A stretch of DNA of 64,000 nt from Paracoccaceae bacterium (GTDB lineage Bacteria; Pseudomonadota; Alphaproteobacteria; Rhodobacterales; Rhodobacteraceae). The stretch spans positions 2,832,492 through 2,896,491 of the forward strand of contig WLWX01000001.1 in NCBI GenBank assembly GCA_012103375.1, in the 5' to 3' direction. This document shows, in pieces, positions 8,847 through 17,726 of this stretch; position 1 is the first letter of the stretch; every line of letters starts with the position of its first letter. A program made the position numbers and the translations under genes. The notes under the pieces were generated by a model. That model was not told the origin of the DNA and made no database searches. It saw nothing but the letters and a program-made list of their open reading frames with translations.

Positions 8847-9064
8847 GATTGTGTTGAAAAACTCCGAAATCAGAGCGTCGCGGATTTCTTGCGAAAACCT
8901 ATGAAGCGAAATAGTCGGAAAGCTTTGACCACGAGACAGCGCATGGCTGCGCGTGAGCGCATGTAGGCGATTTGGGCCGACCCCCGCGCCAAAAATTTAG
9001 GATCGGGCTGCATGGAAAGAAAAATCATCGTTCAGGCCCTAAAACGGAGTTTTTCAACACAATC
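8847..9064 (+). mobile_element. 218-bp MITE, copy A
   Basis: The copy is base-identical to the four others in the window (15982 inverted, 26887, 42951, 44712). The ends form a perfect 20-bp terminal inverted repeat, GATTGTGTTGAAAAACTCCG. There is no transposase; the only long frames inside are short fragments fused to host DNA. The flanks are CGCG and CGCA, so the 4-bp target copy is imperfect here. It fills most of the 338-nt gap between the msrA remnant and the MFS gene and ends 14 nt from the MFS stop codon. Confidence 0.9.
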
Positions 9065-9078
9065 CGCAGAAAACCGCC

Positions 9079-10305
9079 CTACTCCGCCGGGGCAAGCACG
9101 CGGGCAAAGATCGTCTCATTGCCTTTCATCGGATGGCGCGGGATCATCAGCGCCAGCACCAGCGAGGTTCCCGCCATGCCAGCGGCCAGCACAAACACCC
9201 CCCCGGGCGAGGCGATCCACAAGTACCCCAGCAATGCCGGCAGGAACACCGCCGCAATATGGCTGAACGTGAAGGCGACCGCAGCCGTGGGTGCGATATC
9301 TTCCGGGTCGGCGATCTTCTGGAAATAGGTTTTCAGCGCGAAGGCAAGCGCAAAAAACAGATGGTCGAGGATATAAAGCCCGCCCGCAATCACCACGCCC
9401 CAGCCGAAGTAATAAATGCCGCCATAGGACAGGAACACCAGGATCAGCCCGACATATTCGAACGTCAGGGCGTTGCGTTCTCCGAACCGGGCGACGGCGC
9501 GGCCCATCAGCGGGGCGAATATCATGTTGGCAATGAAATTCGCAATGAACAGGGCCGTCACCTCGTGCACTTCAAAACCGAAGCGTTCGACCATCATGAA
9601 GGCCGCGAAAACGATGAAAATCTGACGCCGCGCGCCGGACATGAACTGCAACGCGTAGTAAAGCCAGTAACGCCGCTTCAGCACCATCTTCTTGGACTGC
9701 GGATGCGGGGCCTCGAACTGGGGGAAGGCGAACATGCAATAGATCGCGATGGCCGCGCAAAGCCCGCCGGACGTCATGTAAACGAAGTTATAGCTCAGAT
9801 CGAAAGCCTTCCAGGTCACCACCAGCAACCCATAGCTGACCAGCGACGCACCCGACCCCACCGCGACGATCCATCCCAGCATCTGCGGCGCGCGGTCCTT
9901 GGGCAGCCATTGCAGTTGCAGCGACTGGTTGACCGTCTCGTAATAATGAAACCCGAGTGAGCTGATCATCGTCAGCGTCAGCAACCCGCCAAGCGTCGGA
10001 AACCAGGCCGTTACCGCCGTCCCAAGCCCCAGAACCGCCAGCGCGATCAGACCGAAGACCTGTTCGCGCACGAACAGAATAATCGCGATGACCCCAATCG
10101 CCAGAAAGCCCGGAATCTCACGCACCGTGTGCAGCCAGCCGATTTCGACGCCGGTGAAACCCGCCGCTTCGATCACGAAGTTATTGAGCAGCGCCGACCA
10201 GACATTGAACGCCAGCGGCATCGCCACCGCCATCAGAATCAGCAGGGCAAATGGGCGCCGCCAGAACGTGAACTGGCGCGCCTCGGACAGCGGAACAATA
10301 CGCAT
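9079..10305 (-). CDS. Major facilitator superfamily transporter
   Basis: A protein of 408 residues with about 12 hydrophobic helices, starting MRIVPLSEARQFTFWRRPFA. The N-terminal half includes VWSALLNNFVIEAAGFTGVE, then WLHTVREIPGFLAIGVIAII with the Arg/Pro pattern of loop 2-3 carriers. A central cytoplasmic loop (APHPQSKKMVLKRRYW) separates the halves. The substrate cannot be read from the sequence. It is monocistronic, and a MITE sits directly after its stop. Confidence 0.85.
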   Translation of the reverse strand: MRIVPLSEARQFTFWRRPFALLILMAVAMPLAFNVWSALLNNFVIEAAGFTGVEIGWLHTVREIPGFLAIGVIAIILFVREQVFGLIALAVLGLGTAVTAWFPTLGGLLTLTMISSLGFHYYETVNQSLQLQWLPKDRAPQMLGWIVAVGSGASLVSYGLLVVTWKAFDLSYNFVYMTSGGLCAAIAIYCMFAFPQFEAPHPQSKKMVLKRRYWLYYALQFMSGARRQIFIVFAAFMMVERFGFEVHEVTALFIANFIANMIFAPLMGRAVARFGERNALTFEYVGLILVFLSYGGIYYFGWGVVIAGGLYILDHLFFALAFALKTYFQKIADPEDIAPTAAVAFTFSHIAAVFLPALLGYLWIASPGGVFVLAAGMAGTSLVLALMIPRHPMKGNETIFARVLAPAE

Positions 10306-10481
10306 GAGGCTGGCTTACGCCCGCCGGTCAGGAAGGGAAAGGGACTATGCGCAACGGCACGCAATCAACACTTACCTGTCGCAGCACCACCCCACGGACT
10401 GTCGGGTGCTCGGTTCCCCGCGCAAGAATTCAACTGCGTAGCCCGGGCAAAACCGGTCAGCCGGGATCGGCGTGAACAGCT

Positions 10482-10747
10482 TAGGGTCAGGACCCATTAA
10501 TCCGGCACCGCTGGCGCCAAATCCGCGAAATATCAGTGGTTTGGGACGCGCGGGGAAGTGTGGTTCACTTTTCAAGCGGCCTAAACCGCTGAGATGAAGC
10601 GGATTTGACGTCCTTCGGATTTGACGGATTTCCAGCCTGACATCGCCTTAGGTCTTTGAAATAGAACCACTATTCCGTCAGACTTAATCCTTGTCAGACA
10701 GAAAATCTGTCAAACCAGCGGTGCCGGATTAATGGGTCCTGACCCTA
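10482..10747. mobile_element. TA-flanked non-autonomous element with 31-bp perfect terminal inverted repeats
   Basis: The arms at 10484-10514 and 10715-10745 are perfect reverse complements (GGGTCAGGACCCATTAATCC and onward). Each end is bordered by TA (10482-10483 and 10746-10747), which fits a 2-bp TA duplication as made by IS630/Tc1-type or IS427-type transposases. The 262-bp body has no coding frame. The right TA plus the first G of the element form the TAG stop of the 5-formyl-THF cyclo-ligase gene. Nothing further is seen in the remaining 176 nt back to the MFS start. Confidence 0.8.
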
Positions 10748-11302
10748 GCCTATCGGGATCACCCCCGCCTCGGTCACAATCGCGTCCAATGGCTGATCCG
10801 TCGGCTCCAGCGGCAAGCCCGGATCTTCCTGCGCGGCGAAGGCGAGGCCCACTGCCCTCACAGTGCGGCGGGTGCGCAACCCCTCCAATGTCCGGTCATA
10901 AAACCCGCCGCCATAACCCAGGCGCCCACCTTCGCAGTTGAACGCCAGCAGCGGCACGATCAGCACATCCGGCACCAGCGCTTCCCCGCTGGCAGGCACG
11001 GTCGCACCGAACGGTCCGGGCACCAGTTCGCAGCCTGCCGACCAGCGGTGAAACGCCAGCGGCTGACCTTTGCCAAGGATCACCGGAACACAGACCGGCC
11101 CGTCCCATCCGGCCATGACCGGAAGCGGATCAAGCTCGGTCCGGATCGCCATGTAACCGGACAGAACCGCGCCGCGATGCGGGGCCAGCCAGTCGGCCAG
11201 ATGCGACAGCGCCGCGCCCTCATCCGCGACGCCCTTGGCCGCCTTGCGCCGCGCAAATGCCGCCTGCCGCGCCGCCGCCTTCACCGTGGTCAGATCAACC
11301 AT
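10745..11302 (-). CDS. 5-formyltetrahydrofolate cyclo-ligase
   Basis: ATP-dependent conversion of 5-formyl-THF to 5,10-methenyl-THF. The 185 residues match the family. Visible features are the basic N-terminal nucleotide-binding region (ARQAAFARRKAAKG) and the signature LVPDVLIVPLLAFNCEGGRL followed by GYGGGFYDRTL, which includes the ATP-binding GxGxGxYDR pattern. The stop codon at 10745-10747 is partly made by an inserted TA-flanked element. The start overlaps the end of mgtE by 13 nt. It supports folate-dependent C1 flow, which the demethylating flavoenzymes elsewhere in the window also use. Confidence 0.92.
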   Translation of the reverse strand: MVDLTTVKAAARQAAFARRKAAKGVADEGAALSHLADWLAPHRGAVLSGYMAIRTELDPLPVMAGWDGPVCVPVILGKGQPLAFHRWSAGCELVPGPFGATVPASGEALVPDVLIVPLLAFNCEGGRLGYGGGFYDRTLEGLRTRRTVRAVGLAFAAQEDPGLPLEPTDQPLDAIVTEAGVIPIG

Positions 11303-12678
11303 GCCGCCGCCAAGCCCAGGAATGCAAAGAACCCGACCACATCCGTCACCGTGGTCACAAACGCCCCCGACGCCAGCGCCGGGTCAATCCCGAGGCGGTC
11401 CAGCGTCAGTGGCACCACCACCCCGGCCAGCCCCGCCACGGCCAGATTGATCACCATCGCCGCCCCGATAACTACGCCCAGCATCGGCGTGCCGAACCAG
11501 ATCACTCCGATCACCCCCATCACCACGGCAAACACCAGCCCGTTCAGCAGCCCGGCCACCACCTCGCGCCGGATCACCCGCAGCGCATTCGCCCGCGTCA
11601 GGTCGCGCGTTGCCAAGGCGCGCACCGCCACCGTCATCGACTGCGTGCCCGCATTCCCCCCCATCGAGGCGACAATCGGCATCAGCACCGCAAGCGCCAC
11701 AATCGCAGCGATGGTTGCCTCGAACTGCGCAATCACCAGACTGGCGAGGATCGCCGTCACCAGATTGACGAACAGCCAGGGAAACCGCCGCCGTGCAATT
11801 GCCAGCGTCCTGTCGGCCAGACGCTCATCACCGACCCCGGCGAGGCGCAGGATATCCTCCTCATGCTCCTCATCCAGCACGATCATCGCGTCATCAATGG
11901 TGATGACACCGGCCAGCCGCCCGTCGGCATCCACCACGGGGGCCGAGATCAGGTGATACTGATTGAACGCATAGGCCACATCTTCTTCGTCCTGATCGGC
12001 CGGAATGGTGCGAAACCCGTCCTCGGTAATGTCGCGTAGCCGCACCTTGCGCGGCGATGACATCAACTTGCCAAGCGTCACGTGACCCGACGGGTGAAAC
12101 CGGGGATCGACCAGCACCACGTGATAGAAGGCTTCGGGCAGATCGTCCGAGGCACGCATGTGGTCAATCGCCTGCCCGACGTCCCAGTGTTCCGGCGCGC
12201 TGACCACCTCGCGCTGCATCAGACGCCCGGCCGAGTTTTCCGGCCAGGACATCGCCAGTTCAACCGCCGCCCGATCAGCGGTTTCCAGAACGTCGAGGAT
12301 CGCTTCTTGCTGGCCTGCGTCCAGATCCTCGATCAGATCGACAACGTCGTCGGACTCCATGTCGCGCACGGCGTCGGACAGAACCTCGGGCGACAGAACT
12401 TCGATGACATCTTCGCGAATGCCCTCGTCCAGCTCGGTCAGCAGGTCACCGTCAAATTCACTGCCCAGCAGGGCGACTGCATGCTGGCGCGTCGCTTCGT
12501 CGAACTGTTCCAGCACGTCGGCGATGTCGGCGGCGTGCATATGATCGACCAATGCGATCAGCGCGGCAGCGTTATCCGCCTCGACCGCTGTGCGCATCGC
12601 CTGCACGGTTGCCTCATCCAGCGCATAGGCGTCATCGCGGTCCTGCGCGGTCTGGTCTGTCTGAGCCTCGTCCACCAT
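11290..12678 (-). CDS. mgtE: MgtE-type magnesium transporter
   Basis: Mg2+ channel of the MgtE/SLC41 family, 462 residues. The order is as expected: an N-terminal acidic superhelical domain (LVDHMHAADIADVLEQFDEA, repeated DIVDLIEDLD-type helices), then two CBS domains (SAPEHWDVGQAIDHMRASDD; LISAPVVDADGRLAGVITID), then five membrane helices from about residue 310, with MPIVASMGGNAGTQSMTVAV, the conserved GGNxGxQ pore motif. CBS and N domains sense cytosolic Mg2+ in the family. It overlaps the cyclo-ligase start and is divergent from guanine deaminase. Confidence 0.96.
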   Translation of the reverse strand: MVDEAQTDQTAQDRDDAYALDEATVQAMRTAVEADNAAALIALVDHMHAADIADVLEQFDEATRQHAVALLGSEFDGDLLTELDEGIREDVIEVLSPEVLSDAVRDMESDDVVDLIEDLDAGQQEAILDVLETADRAAVELAMSWPENSAGRLMQREVVSAPEHWDVGQAIDHMRASDDLPEAFYHVVLVDPRFHPSGHVTLGKLMSSPRKVRLRDITEDGFRTIPADQDEEDVAYAFNQYHLISAPVVDADGRLAGVITIDDAMIVLDEEHEEDILRLAGVGDERLADRTLAIARRRFPWLFVNLVTAILASLVIAQFEATIAAIVALAVLMPIVASMGGNAGTQSMTVAVRALATRDLTRANALRVIRREVVAGLLNGLVFAVVMGVIGVIWFGTPMLGVVIGAAMVINLAVAGLAGVVVPLTLDRLGIDPALASGAFVTTVTDVVGFFAFLGLAAAWLI

Positions 12679-12809
12679 CGCGCCACCTGTTTTTGCCTGT
12701 CGTCAGATAGTAGCCCAGCGCCGCAACCTGCAACAGCCCTCGACTGTGGATTTACCTTCCTGCGAACCGGGCTTAGGCTGCGTCGGTTCGCAAGCACGCA
12801 GGCCCAGCC

Positions 12810-14120
12810 ATGACCGACCGCCGTCTAATCACTGGCCAGACGCTCAGCTTCTCAGGCGATCCGTTTCGGCTGTCGCCCGCGCAGTGCGCACGCCACATCC
12901 GGCGTGGCGCGGTGCTGGTTGTCGATGGCGTGATTGCCGAGGTTGGCGACGCCGACACCCTACGCGCCAAATCGCCCGATACGGTGGTCGAAGACATGGG
13001 CGAGGCCCTGATCCTGCCGGGCTTCATCGACGCGCATGCGCATTACCCGCAGACTGCCATGATCGCCAGCTGGGGCAAGCGGCTGATCGACTGGCTGAAC
13101 ACCTATACCTTCCCCGAAGAAATGCGCTTTGATGACCCCGCCTATGCGGCCGAGATTGCAAACCGCTATTTCGACCTGACCCTCTCCCATGGCACCACAA
13201 CCGTCGCCAGCTATTGCACGATCCACCCCGCCAGCGTCACCGCGTTTTTCGAGGCCGCCCAACTACGCTGCCTGCGCGCGATTGCCGGCAAAACCTGTAT
13301 GGATCGCAATGCCCCCGACGGGCTGCGCAATACTGCGCAATCCGCCTATGACGACAGCAAGGCGCTGCTGGAACGCTGGCACGGCATCGACCGCCTGTCC
13401 TATGCCATCACCCCGCGCTTCACACCGACATCGACCCCGGACCAATTGGCCGCGATGGGTGCCCTCTGGTCCGAACACCCCGACTGCCTGATGCAAACCC
13501 ACCTGAGTGAGCAGACCGACGAAATCGCCTGGGTCCGCGACCTTCACCCCCAGGCCCGCGATTACCTTGATACCTATGAGGCGCACGGCCTCGTCGGCCC
13601 CGGCGCGATGTTCGGCCACGCGATCCACCTGGAACCGCGCGAACGCGCGCGCATTGCCGAGGCGGACGCCGCCCTGATCCACTGCCCGACTTCCAACACC
13701 TTCATCGGCTCCGGACTGTTCGACATGGCCGTGTTGATGGCCGAGGGGCAGCGGATCGGCCTGGCGACCGACACAGGCGGGGGATCGTCGTTTTCCATGC
13801 TGCGCACCATGGCCGCCGCCTATGAGGTCGCGCAGCTGCGCGGAACCGCCCTGCACCCGGCGCAGCTGTTGTGGCTGGCAACCGTGGGATCGGCCCGTGC
13901 ACTGCGGATGGACGACCGGATCGGCACCCTGAAACCGGGGATCGAGGCGGATCTGATCGCGCTTGATCTGCGCTCAACCCCCGCCATCGCCCAAAGCACC
14001 ACCCGCGCCGAAGATATCTGGCAGGCGGTGTTTCCGACGATCATGATGGGCGACGACCGGGCGATCGCGCGGGTTTGGGTGGGTGGGTCGCCTGTCACCC
14101 CAGTCGCACAAGTCGCCTAG
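12810..14120 (+). CDS. guaD: Guanine deaminase
   Basis: Amidohydrolase converting guanine to xanthine. The 436 residues match the family. The metal-binding motif LPGFIDAHAHYPQTAMIASW holds the HxH pair and the guanine-specific PQ. Further ligands lie in TPRFTPTSTPDQL, TLSEQ-type HLSEQTDEIAWV, MFGHAIHL and ATDTGGGSSFSML (metal Asp). The start at 12810 follows a short divergent gap from mgtE. The 3' end meets the remnant of a disrupted kinase gene on the other strand. 8-oxoguanine deaminase lies 2.3 kb downstream. Confidence 0.95.
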   Translation: MTDRRLITGQTLSFSGDPFRLSPAQCARHIRRGAVLVVDGVIAEVGDADTLRAKSPDTVVEDMGEALILPGFIDAHAHYPQTAMIASWGKRLIDWLNTYTFPEEMRFDDPAYAAEIANRYFDLTLSHGTTTVASYCTIHPASVTAFFEAAQLRCLRAIAGKTCMDRNAPDGLRNTAQSAYDDSKALLERWHGIDRLSYAITPRFTPTSTPDQLAAMGALWSEHPDCLMQTHLSEQTDEIAWVRDLHPQARDYLDTYEAHGLVGPGAMFGHAIHLEPRERARIAEADAALIHCPTSNTFIGSGLFDMAVLMAEGQRIGLATDTGGGSSFSMLRTMAAAYEVAQLRGTALHPAQLLWLATVGSARALRMDDRIGTLKPGIEADLIALDLRSTPAIAQSTTRAEDIWQAVFPTIMMGDDRAIARVWVGGSPVTPVAQVA

Positions 14121-14206
14121 CTTTCGGGCGACAACTGCATCTGAATCCACGTGGCCAGTTCGGCCCCAAGCTCTTGCGCCGGGCGGTTGGCATCAAGACG
14201 CAGTAT
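14117..14206 (-). pseudogene. C-terminal fragment of the P-loop kinase gene split by IS630
   Basis: The minus strand reads ILRLDANRPAQELGAELATW then IQMQLSPES and a TAG at 14117-14119. It is directly in frame with the N-terminal fragment at 15262-15876 if the IS (14209-15261) and one TA are removed, giving GAC CTA ATA CTG. The fragment has no start of its own. Confidence 0.85.
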
Positions 14207-14221
14207 TAAAGCGTTTCGACA

Positions 14222-14707
14222 TTAACCTGAGACATATCCGGCGGCCTTAAAGTAGTTCCAGCATTCTACTGGGTCGTAGAGATCGCAGATTGCTCCGATT
14301 GCTTCGAAGACCTGGGTAAAGGACCTGGCCCCGATCCGTCGCAAATGGGCTTTCAGTTTAGAGAAGGCCTGCTCGATGGGATTCAGGTCGGGCGAGTACG
14401 GTGGCAGGTAAAGGAACCAGCAGCCGTGATTGCGTAAAGCCTGCGTCGCCTCCTTATTCCGGTGGGTTGCCAGGTTGTCGAGAATGACGACAGTGCCGGG
14501 GTTGATCTCGGGGACCAGCACTTCGCGGATGTAGGCCGCGAAGGCGGGGCCATCTATCGCTCCCTTGATGACCCAAGGTGCGATCAGCGCGCCTTGGGTC
14601 AGGCCCGCGATCAAGGTTTGGGTTCCCCAGCTTCCGAAGAGCGCATCCATCGTCAGGCGCTTACCGCGCTTGGCTCTGCCGCGTAGGCGCGTGAGGTTTG
14701 TCTTCAC
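14222..14707 (-). CDS. IS630-family transposase, C-terminal DDE half
   Basis: The catalytic half of the transposase, 161 residues from the first ATG, but the frame is open upstream to the slip site near 14832. Visible RNase-H-fold motifs: VFIDETAV just before the ATG (first Asp), then VVILDNLATHRNKEATQAL (second Asp) and YLPPYSPDLNPIEQAFSKLK (the PYSPDLNPIE signature with the third acidic residue). It is expected to be made only as a fusion with the upstream half by -1 frameshifting. Confidence 0.9.
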   Translation of the reverse strand: MKTNLTRLRGRAKRGKRLTMDALFGSWGTQTLIAGLTQGALIAPWVIKGAIDGPAFAAYIREVLVPEINPGTVVILDNLATHRNKEATQALRNHGCWFLYLPPYSPDLNPIEQAFSKLKAHLRRIGARSFTQVFEAIGAICDLYDPVECWNYFKAAGYVSG

Positions 14708-14793
14708 TGCGGTTTCGTCAATAAAGACAACGCGCTCAGGAAAGGTCGCAATGGCTGGCGAGCGGTATCTGAACCAGTCGGCCCGTTGCTGCC

Positions 14794-15195
14794 TTACCTT
14801 GGCGCGGCGGCGCTCGGTTGCGACCAGCGACTTTTTTTGTACGTGAAGCCGAGCCGGGACAGAAGGTTGGCGATGGAGGAGTGATGCACCCGCACACCCT
14901 CTGCATCGGCCAGCGCATTACGCAACTCAAAGAGCGTGATGTCAGGGTCTTGTGCGATCAACTCCTCAAAGAATTCCCGATGCGGAGCCAGCTTTCCCTT
15001 GCCGCGCGGCGGTCCCTGCCGGGCAGGTTCCGCATGACCCTTCATCCTCACCTGACGCGCCCACCGCGCGCCTGTGGCAGGCGACAGCTTCAACCGCAAC
15101 GCCGCCGCGCGCCCGCTCAACCCTTCTTCAATGTATCTCTGAAACCGTATCCGAAGCGCAGATGGCAAAGGTGCTGACATGATCCATCCTCCCAA
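14794..15195 (-). CDS. IS630-family transposase, N-terminal helix-turn-helix half
   Basis: The frame carries the DNA-binding half, with LSGRAAALRLKLSPATGARW (helix-turn-helix) and then the winged-helix segment EGVRVHHSSIANLLSRLGFT. The better start is probably MSAPLPSALRIRFQRYIEEG at 15180. It overlaps the second half in the -1 frame. A run of seven A on the minus strand (14832-14838) within the YKK codons is a classic slippery site, after which the -1 frame reads KSLVATERRRAKVRQQ. Confidence 0.88.
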   Translation of the reverse strand: MGGWIMSAPLPSALRIRFQRYIEEGLSGRAAALRLKLSPATGARWARQVRMKGHAEPARQGPPRGKGKLAPHREFFEELIAQDPDITLFELRNALADAEGVRVHHSSIANLLSRLGFTYKKSRWSQPSAAAPR

Positions 15196-15261
15196 ACAGG
15201 ATGAATCACAGATCAGGTCTCAAGGGAATCCCTCGCGATTCAGGTTCAAGCCGAAACGCTT

Positions 15262-15876
15262 TAGGTCTTCTTTCTTTTGAAGGACGTCGATCGCCGCGCT
15301 CAGCAGTTTTGCGAAGTTCCTGAACTTTTCAGGATTGGGATGACCCCCTTCCATTGCATAGCCGCCAGGCACGCCGCCGGGGCGGTTGCGGCAACGCTCA
15401 ATCGACAGATCAACGGAACAATCAACCAGCACCAGCGCATGTTCAAACTGCATCGTCTGCACATAGGCCCGAGCATCTTCAGCCGTGCCAGCCGTTGCCA
15501 AAGAGCTCATCCCACGATGTATCAGGCCTTCGTCAAGCAACACCGCCTTTCCTTGGTGGCCGTCCAGTCCGGAAAAATAAAGCTGCGCCATCAGTTCGAG
15601 GCTCCACAACCGATGCGATGTGTCGTGCCCGTCCGGCTCCAGAAGCGTCATGAAGGTTTCTGGGTTTTTCTCGGCGAATTTCACAACCCCGAACAGGCTT
15701 GTCCGCTCGGCGTTCTTTCGCAGGAACCGAATGGATTTTCTGCGTTCCAGCATCGAGCGGCGCGAATGGCTGCGCAAACTCTCGATTGGGACGCCATCGG
15801 CTTTGAGCGCCAGCGCCGCTTCATTCCAGACGGTCGATTTACCGCATCCGGGCAGCCCCGCGAATTCGAAGATCAT
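15262..15876 (-). pseudogene. N-terminal part of a P-loop nucleotide kinase interrupted by IS630
   Basis: Starts MIFEFAGLPGCGKSTVWNEA with the Walker A motif GLPGCGKST. Later parts include VLLDEGLIHRGMSSL (Walker B/lid-like) and VDLSIERCRNRPGGVPGGYA (Arg-rich lid region), so it resembles small nucleoside or adenylate-kinase-like ATPases. The substrate is unknown. The rebuilt gene would encode 234 residues. As it stands the frame runs into the IS and ends within it. The start overlaps the stop of the upstream small gene (ATGA at 15873-15876). Confidence 0.8.
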
Positions 15877-16310
15877 GCGACGGATTTCTCGTATTTCTTG
15901 CGACGGAGCGGCGCATCGGCAACGCCATTGAGCGCACCGGTGCGGCGGGTTTCCTGCCCATGCCAATGTCCGGACGGCTGGGATTGTGTTGAAAAACTCC
16001 GTTTTAGGGCCTGAACGATGATTTTTCTTTCCATGCAGCCCGATCCTAAATTTTTGGCGCGGGGGTCGGCCCAAATCGCCTACATGCGCTCACGCGCAGC
16101 CATGCGCTGTCTCGTGGTCAAAGCTTTCCGACTATTTCGCTTCATAGGTTTTCGCAAGAAATCCGCGACGCTCTGATTTCGGAGTTTTTCAACACAATCC
16201 TGGTTCAGATTGAACTGCCAGCGTTTCGGGCCTCCGCGCCGATCTGCGTCAGAATTGCCGCGTTTGTCGCTGCTCAGTTGTCGCCCAGGACGCTGCTTAT
16301 TCTCTGCCAT
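15873..16310 (-). pseudogene. Small uncharacterised gene (71 codons) split by MITE copy B
   Basis: The 5' part (16310 down to 16204) encodes MAENKQRPGRQLSSDKRGNS and on to RWQFNLNQ. The 3' part (15981 down to 15873) encodes PSGHWHGQETRRTGALNGVA and on to YEKSVA before TGA. Removing 218 bp plus one CTGG joins them in frame. The product is short, hydrophilic and basic, with no recognised family. The stop overlaps the kinase start by 4 nt, so the pair was a coupled operon before both genes were hit by insertions. Confidence 0.7.
15982..16199 (-). mobile_element. 218-bp MITE, copy B (inverted)
   Basis: The exact reverse complement of copies A, C, D and E, with the same 20-bp terminal repeats. 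It is flanked by CTGG at 15978-15981 and 16200-16203, a perfect 4-bp target duplication. It sits inside the 71-codon gene upstream of the P-loop kinase. Confidence 0.92.
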
Positions 16311-16391
16311 TCATTCGATCCATCGCCAGACTACTCGCCGGGGACATCATCAGGTTTGATCCCCCTATGCAACAATGCTGACCGATCCAAC

Positions 16392-17726
16392 TCAGCCCAT
16401 CAACGCCACCGCCAGTCGGTTCTGATGCTCAACCGCGGGCGCCAGATCCAATGTCGTCAGCGCGCCATCCCGCACCACCTGACGCCCCTCAACAAACAGA
16501 TCCCGCACCTGCGTCGGTCCGGCCAGCAACAGCGCGCCAGCGTCCCAGTTGCCCGCCGCCTCGACGCCATTCATGGCCCACAAGGCAATATCCGCGCGCT
16601 TGCCGGCGGCAATCTGGCCGCAATCATCACGGCCCAGCACCTCGGCCCCGCCACGGGTGGCGATGCGCAGCGCCTCACGCGCGCTCATCGCGTCGGCGCC
16701 ACTGGCGACCCGTTGCAGCAGCATCGCCATCCGCGCTTCGGCCACCAGATTGCCCGCATCATTGCTGGCAGAACCATCGACGCCCAGCCCGACCTTCACG
16801 CCTGCATCCCGCATCGCCCGCACCGGGGCAATGCCAGACCCCAGTCGGCAGTTCGAACACGGACAGTGCGCGACCCCGGTGCCGGATTTTGCAAACAAGT
16901 CAATCTCTTGCCCGTCCAGCTTGACGCAATGGGCGTGCCAGACGTCATCGCCGGTCCAGCCCAGATCCTCGGCATATTGTCCGGGGCGACAGCCGAACTT
17001 CTCAAGACTATAGGCGATATCCTCGTCATTCTCGGCCAGATGGGTGTGTAGCATCACGCCCTTGTCCCGCGCCAGCAGGGCGGCGTCGCGCATTAACTCG
17101 CGGCTGACAGAAAACGGCGAACAGGGCGCGATGCCGACCCGGACCATCGCACCAGGCGACGGGTCGTGAAACGCATCCACCACACGAATGCAGTCGTTCA
17201 GGATCGCCGCCTCCTCCTCGACCAACGCGTCCGGCGGCAACCCGCCATCGCTTTCGCCAATGCTCATCGCGCCGCGCGTGGCATGAAACCGCAGACCAAC
17301 CTCACCCGCCGCGTCGATCGTATCGTCAAGCCGCGCGCCGTTCGGGAACAGGTACAGATGATCCGAGGTCATGGAACACCCCGACAATACCAGTTCGGCC
17401 AGTCCGATCTGGGCCGAGACGCGCATTTCTTCGGGCCCGAAACGCGACCAGATCGGATAGAGCGTCTGCAGCCACCCAAACAAAAGCGCGTCCTGTGCCG
17501 CCGGGACCGCGCGGGTCAGCGTCTGGTACAGATGGTGGTGCGTGTTCACCAGGCCGGGCGTGATCAGACAGCCTGTCGCGTCAATGATGTCGGCGCCTTC
17601 AGCGGGCAGTCCGGGTCCAACATCAGTGATGACACCGCCTTCAATGCGGATATCGCCCGCCAATTCATGCGCCGCATCATCCATCGTCAGGATCAGCTCG
17701 GCGTTTCGGATCAGGGTCGCACTCAT
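16392..17726 (-). CDS. 8-oxoguanine deaminase (AtzB/TrzN-type amidohydrolase)
   Basis: Zinc or iron amidohydrolase of the ATZ/TRZ group, 444 residues, that most resembles 8-oxoguanine deaminases. Metal site: LITPGLVNTHHHLYQTLTRA (HxH), MLHTHLAENDED (His), DDVWHAHCVKLD (His) and KVGLGVDGSASNDAGNLVAE (Asp). The CPCSNCRLGSGIAPV stretch is typical of the 8-oxoguanine/isoguanine group. It overlaps the following phosphatase gene by 4 nt (17723-17726). Hydroxydechloroatrazine-type activity is the alternative reading. Confidence 0.85.
   Translation of the reverse strand: MSATLIRNAELILTMDDAAHELAGDIRIEGGVITDVGPGLPAEGADIIDATGCLITPGLVNTHHHLYQTLTRAVPAAQDALLFGWLQTLYPIWSRFGPEEMRVSAQIGLAELVLSGCSMTSDHLYLFPNGARLDDTIDAAGEVGLRFHATRGAMSIGESDGGLPPDALVEEEAAILNDCIRVVDAFHDPSPGAMVRVGIAPCSPFSVSRELMRDAALLARDKGVMLHTHLAENDEDIAYSLEKFGCRPGQYAEDLGWTGDDVWHAHCVKLDGQEIDLFAKSGTGVAHCPCSNCRLGSGIAPVRAMRDAGVKVGLGVDGSASNDAGNLVAEARMAMLLQRVASGADAMSAREALRIATRGGAEVLGRDDCGQIAAGKRADIALWAMNGVEAAGNWDAGALLLAGPTQVRDLFVEGRQVVRDGALTTLDLAPAVEHQNRLAVALMG

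Larger units (their letters stand above)
14209..15261 (-). mobile_element. IS630-family insertion sequence
   Basis: A 1053-bp element bounded by TA on each side (14207-14208, 15262-15263). The terminal inverted repeats begin AAGCGTTTCG and match at about 19 of 22 positions. It contains two overlapping frames in the usual IS630 two-part transposase arrangement on the minus strand. It inserted into a P-loop kinase gene and left a clean TA duplication. Confidence 0.92.

Noticed and set aside
8972..9328. Frames beginning MGRPPRQKFRIGLHG at several loci as a common N-terminal domain
   Set aside because: The start is a TTG inside the MITE without a ribosome site; the true genes begin downstream.
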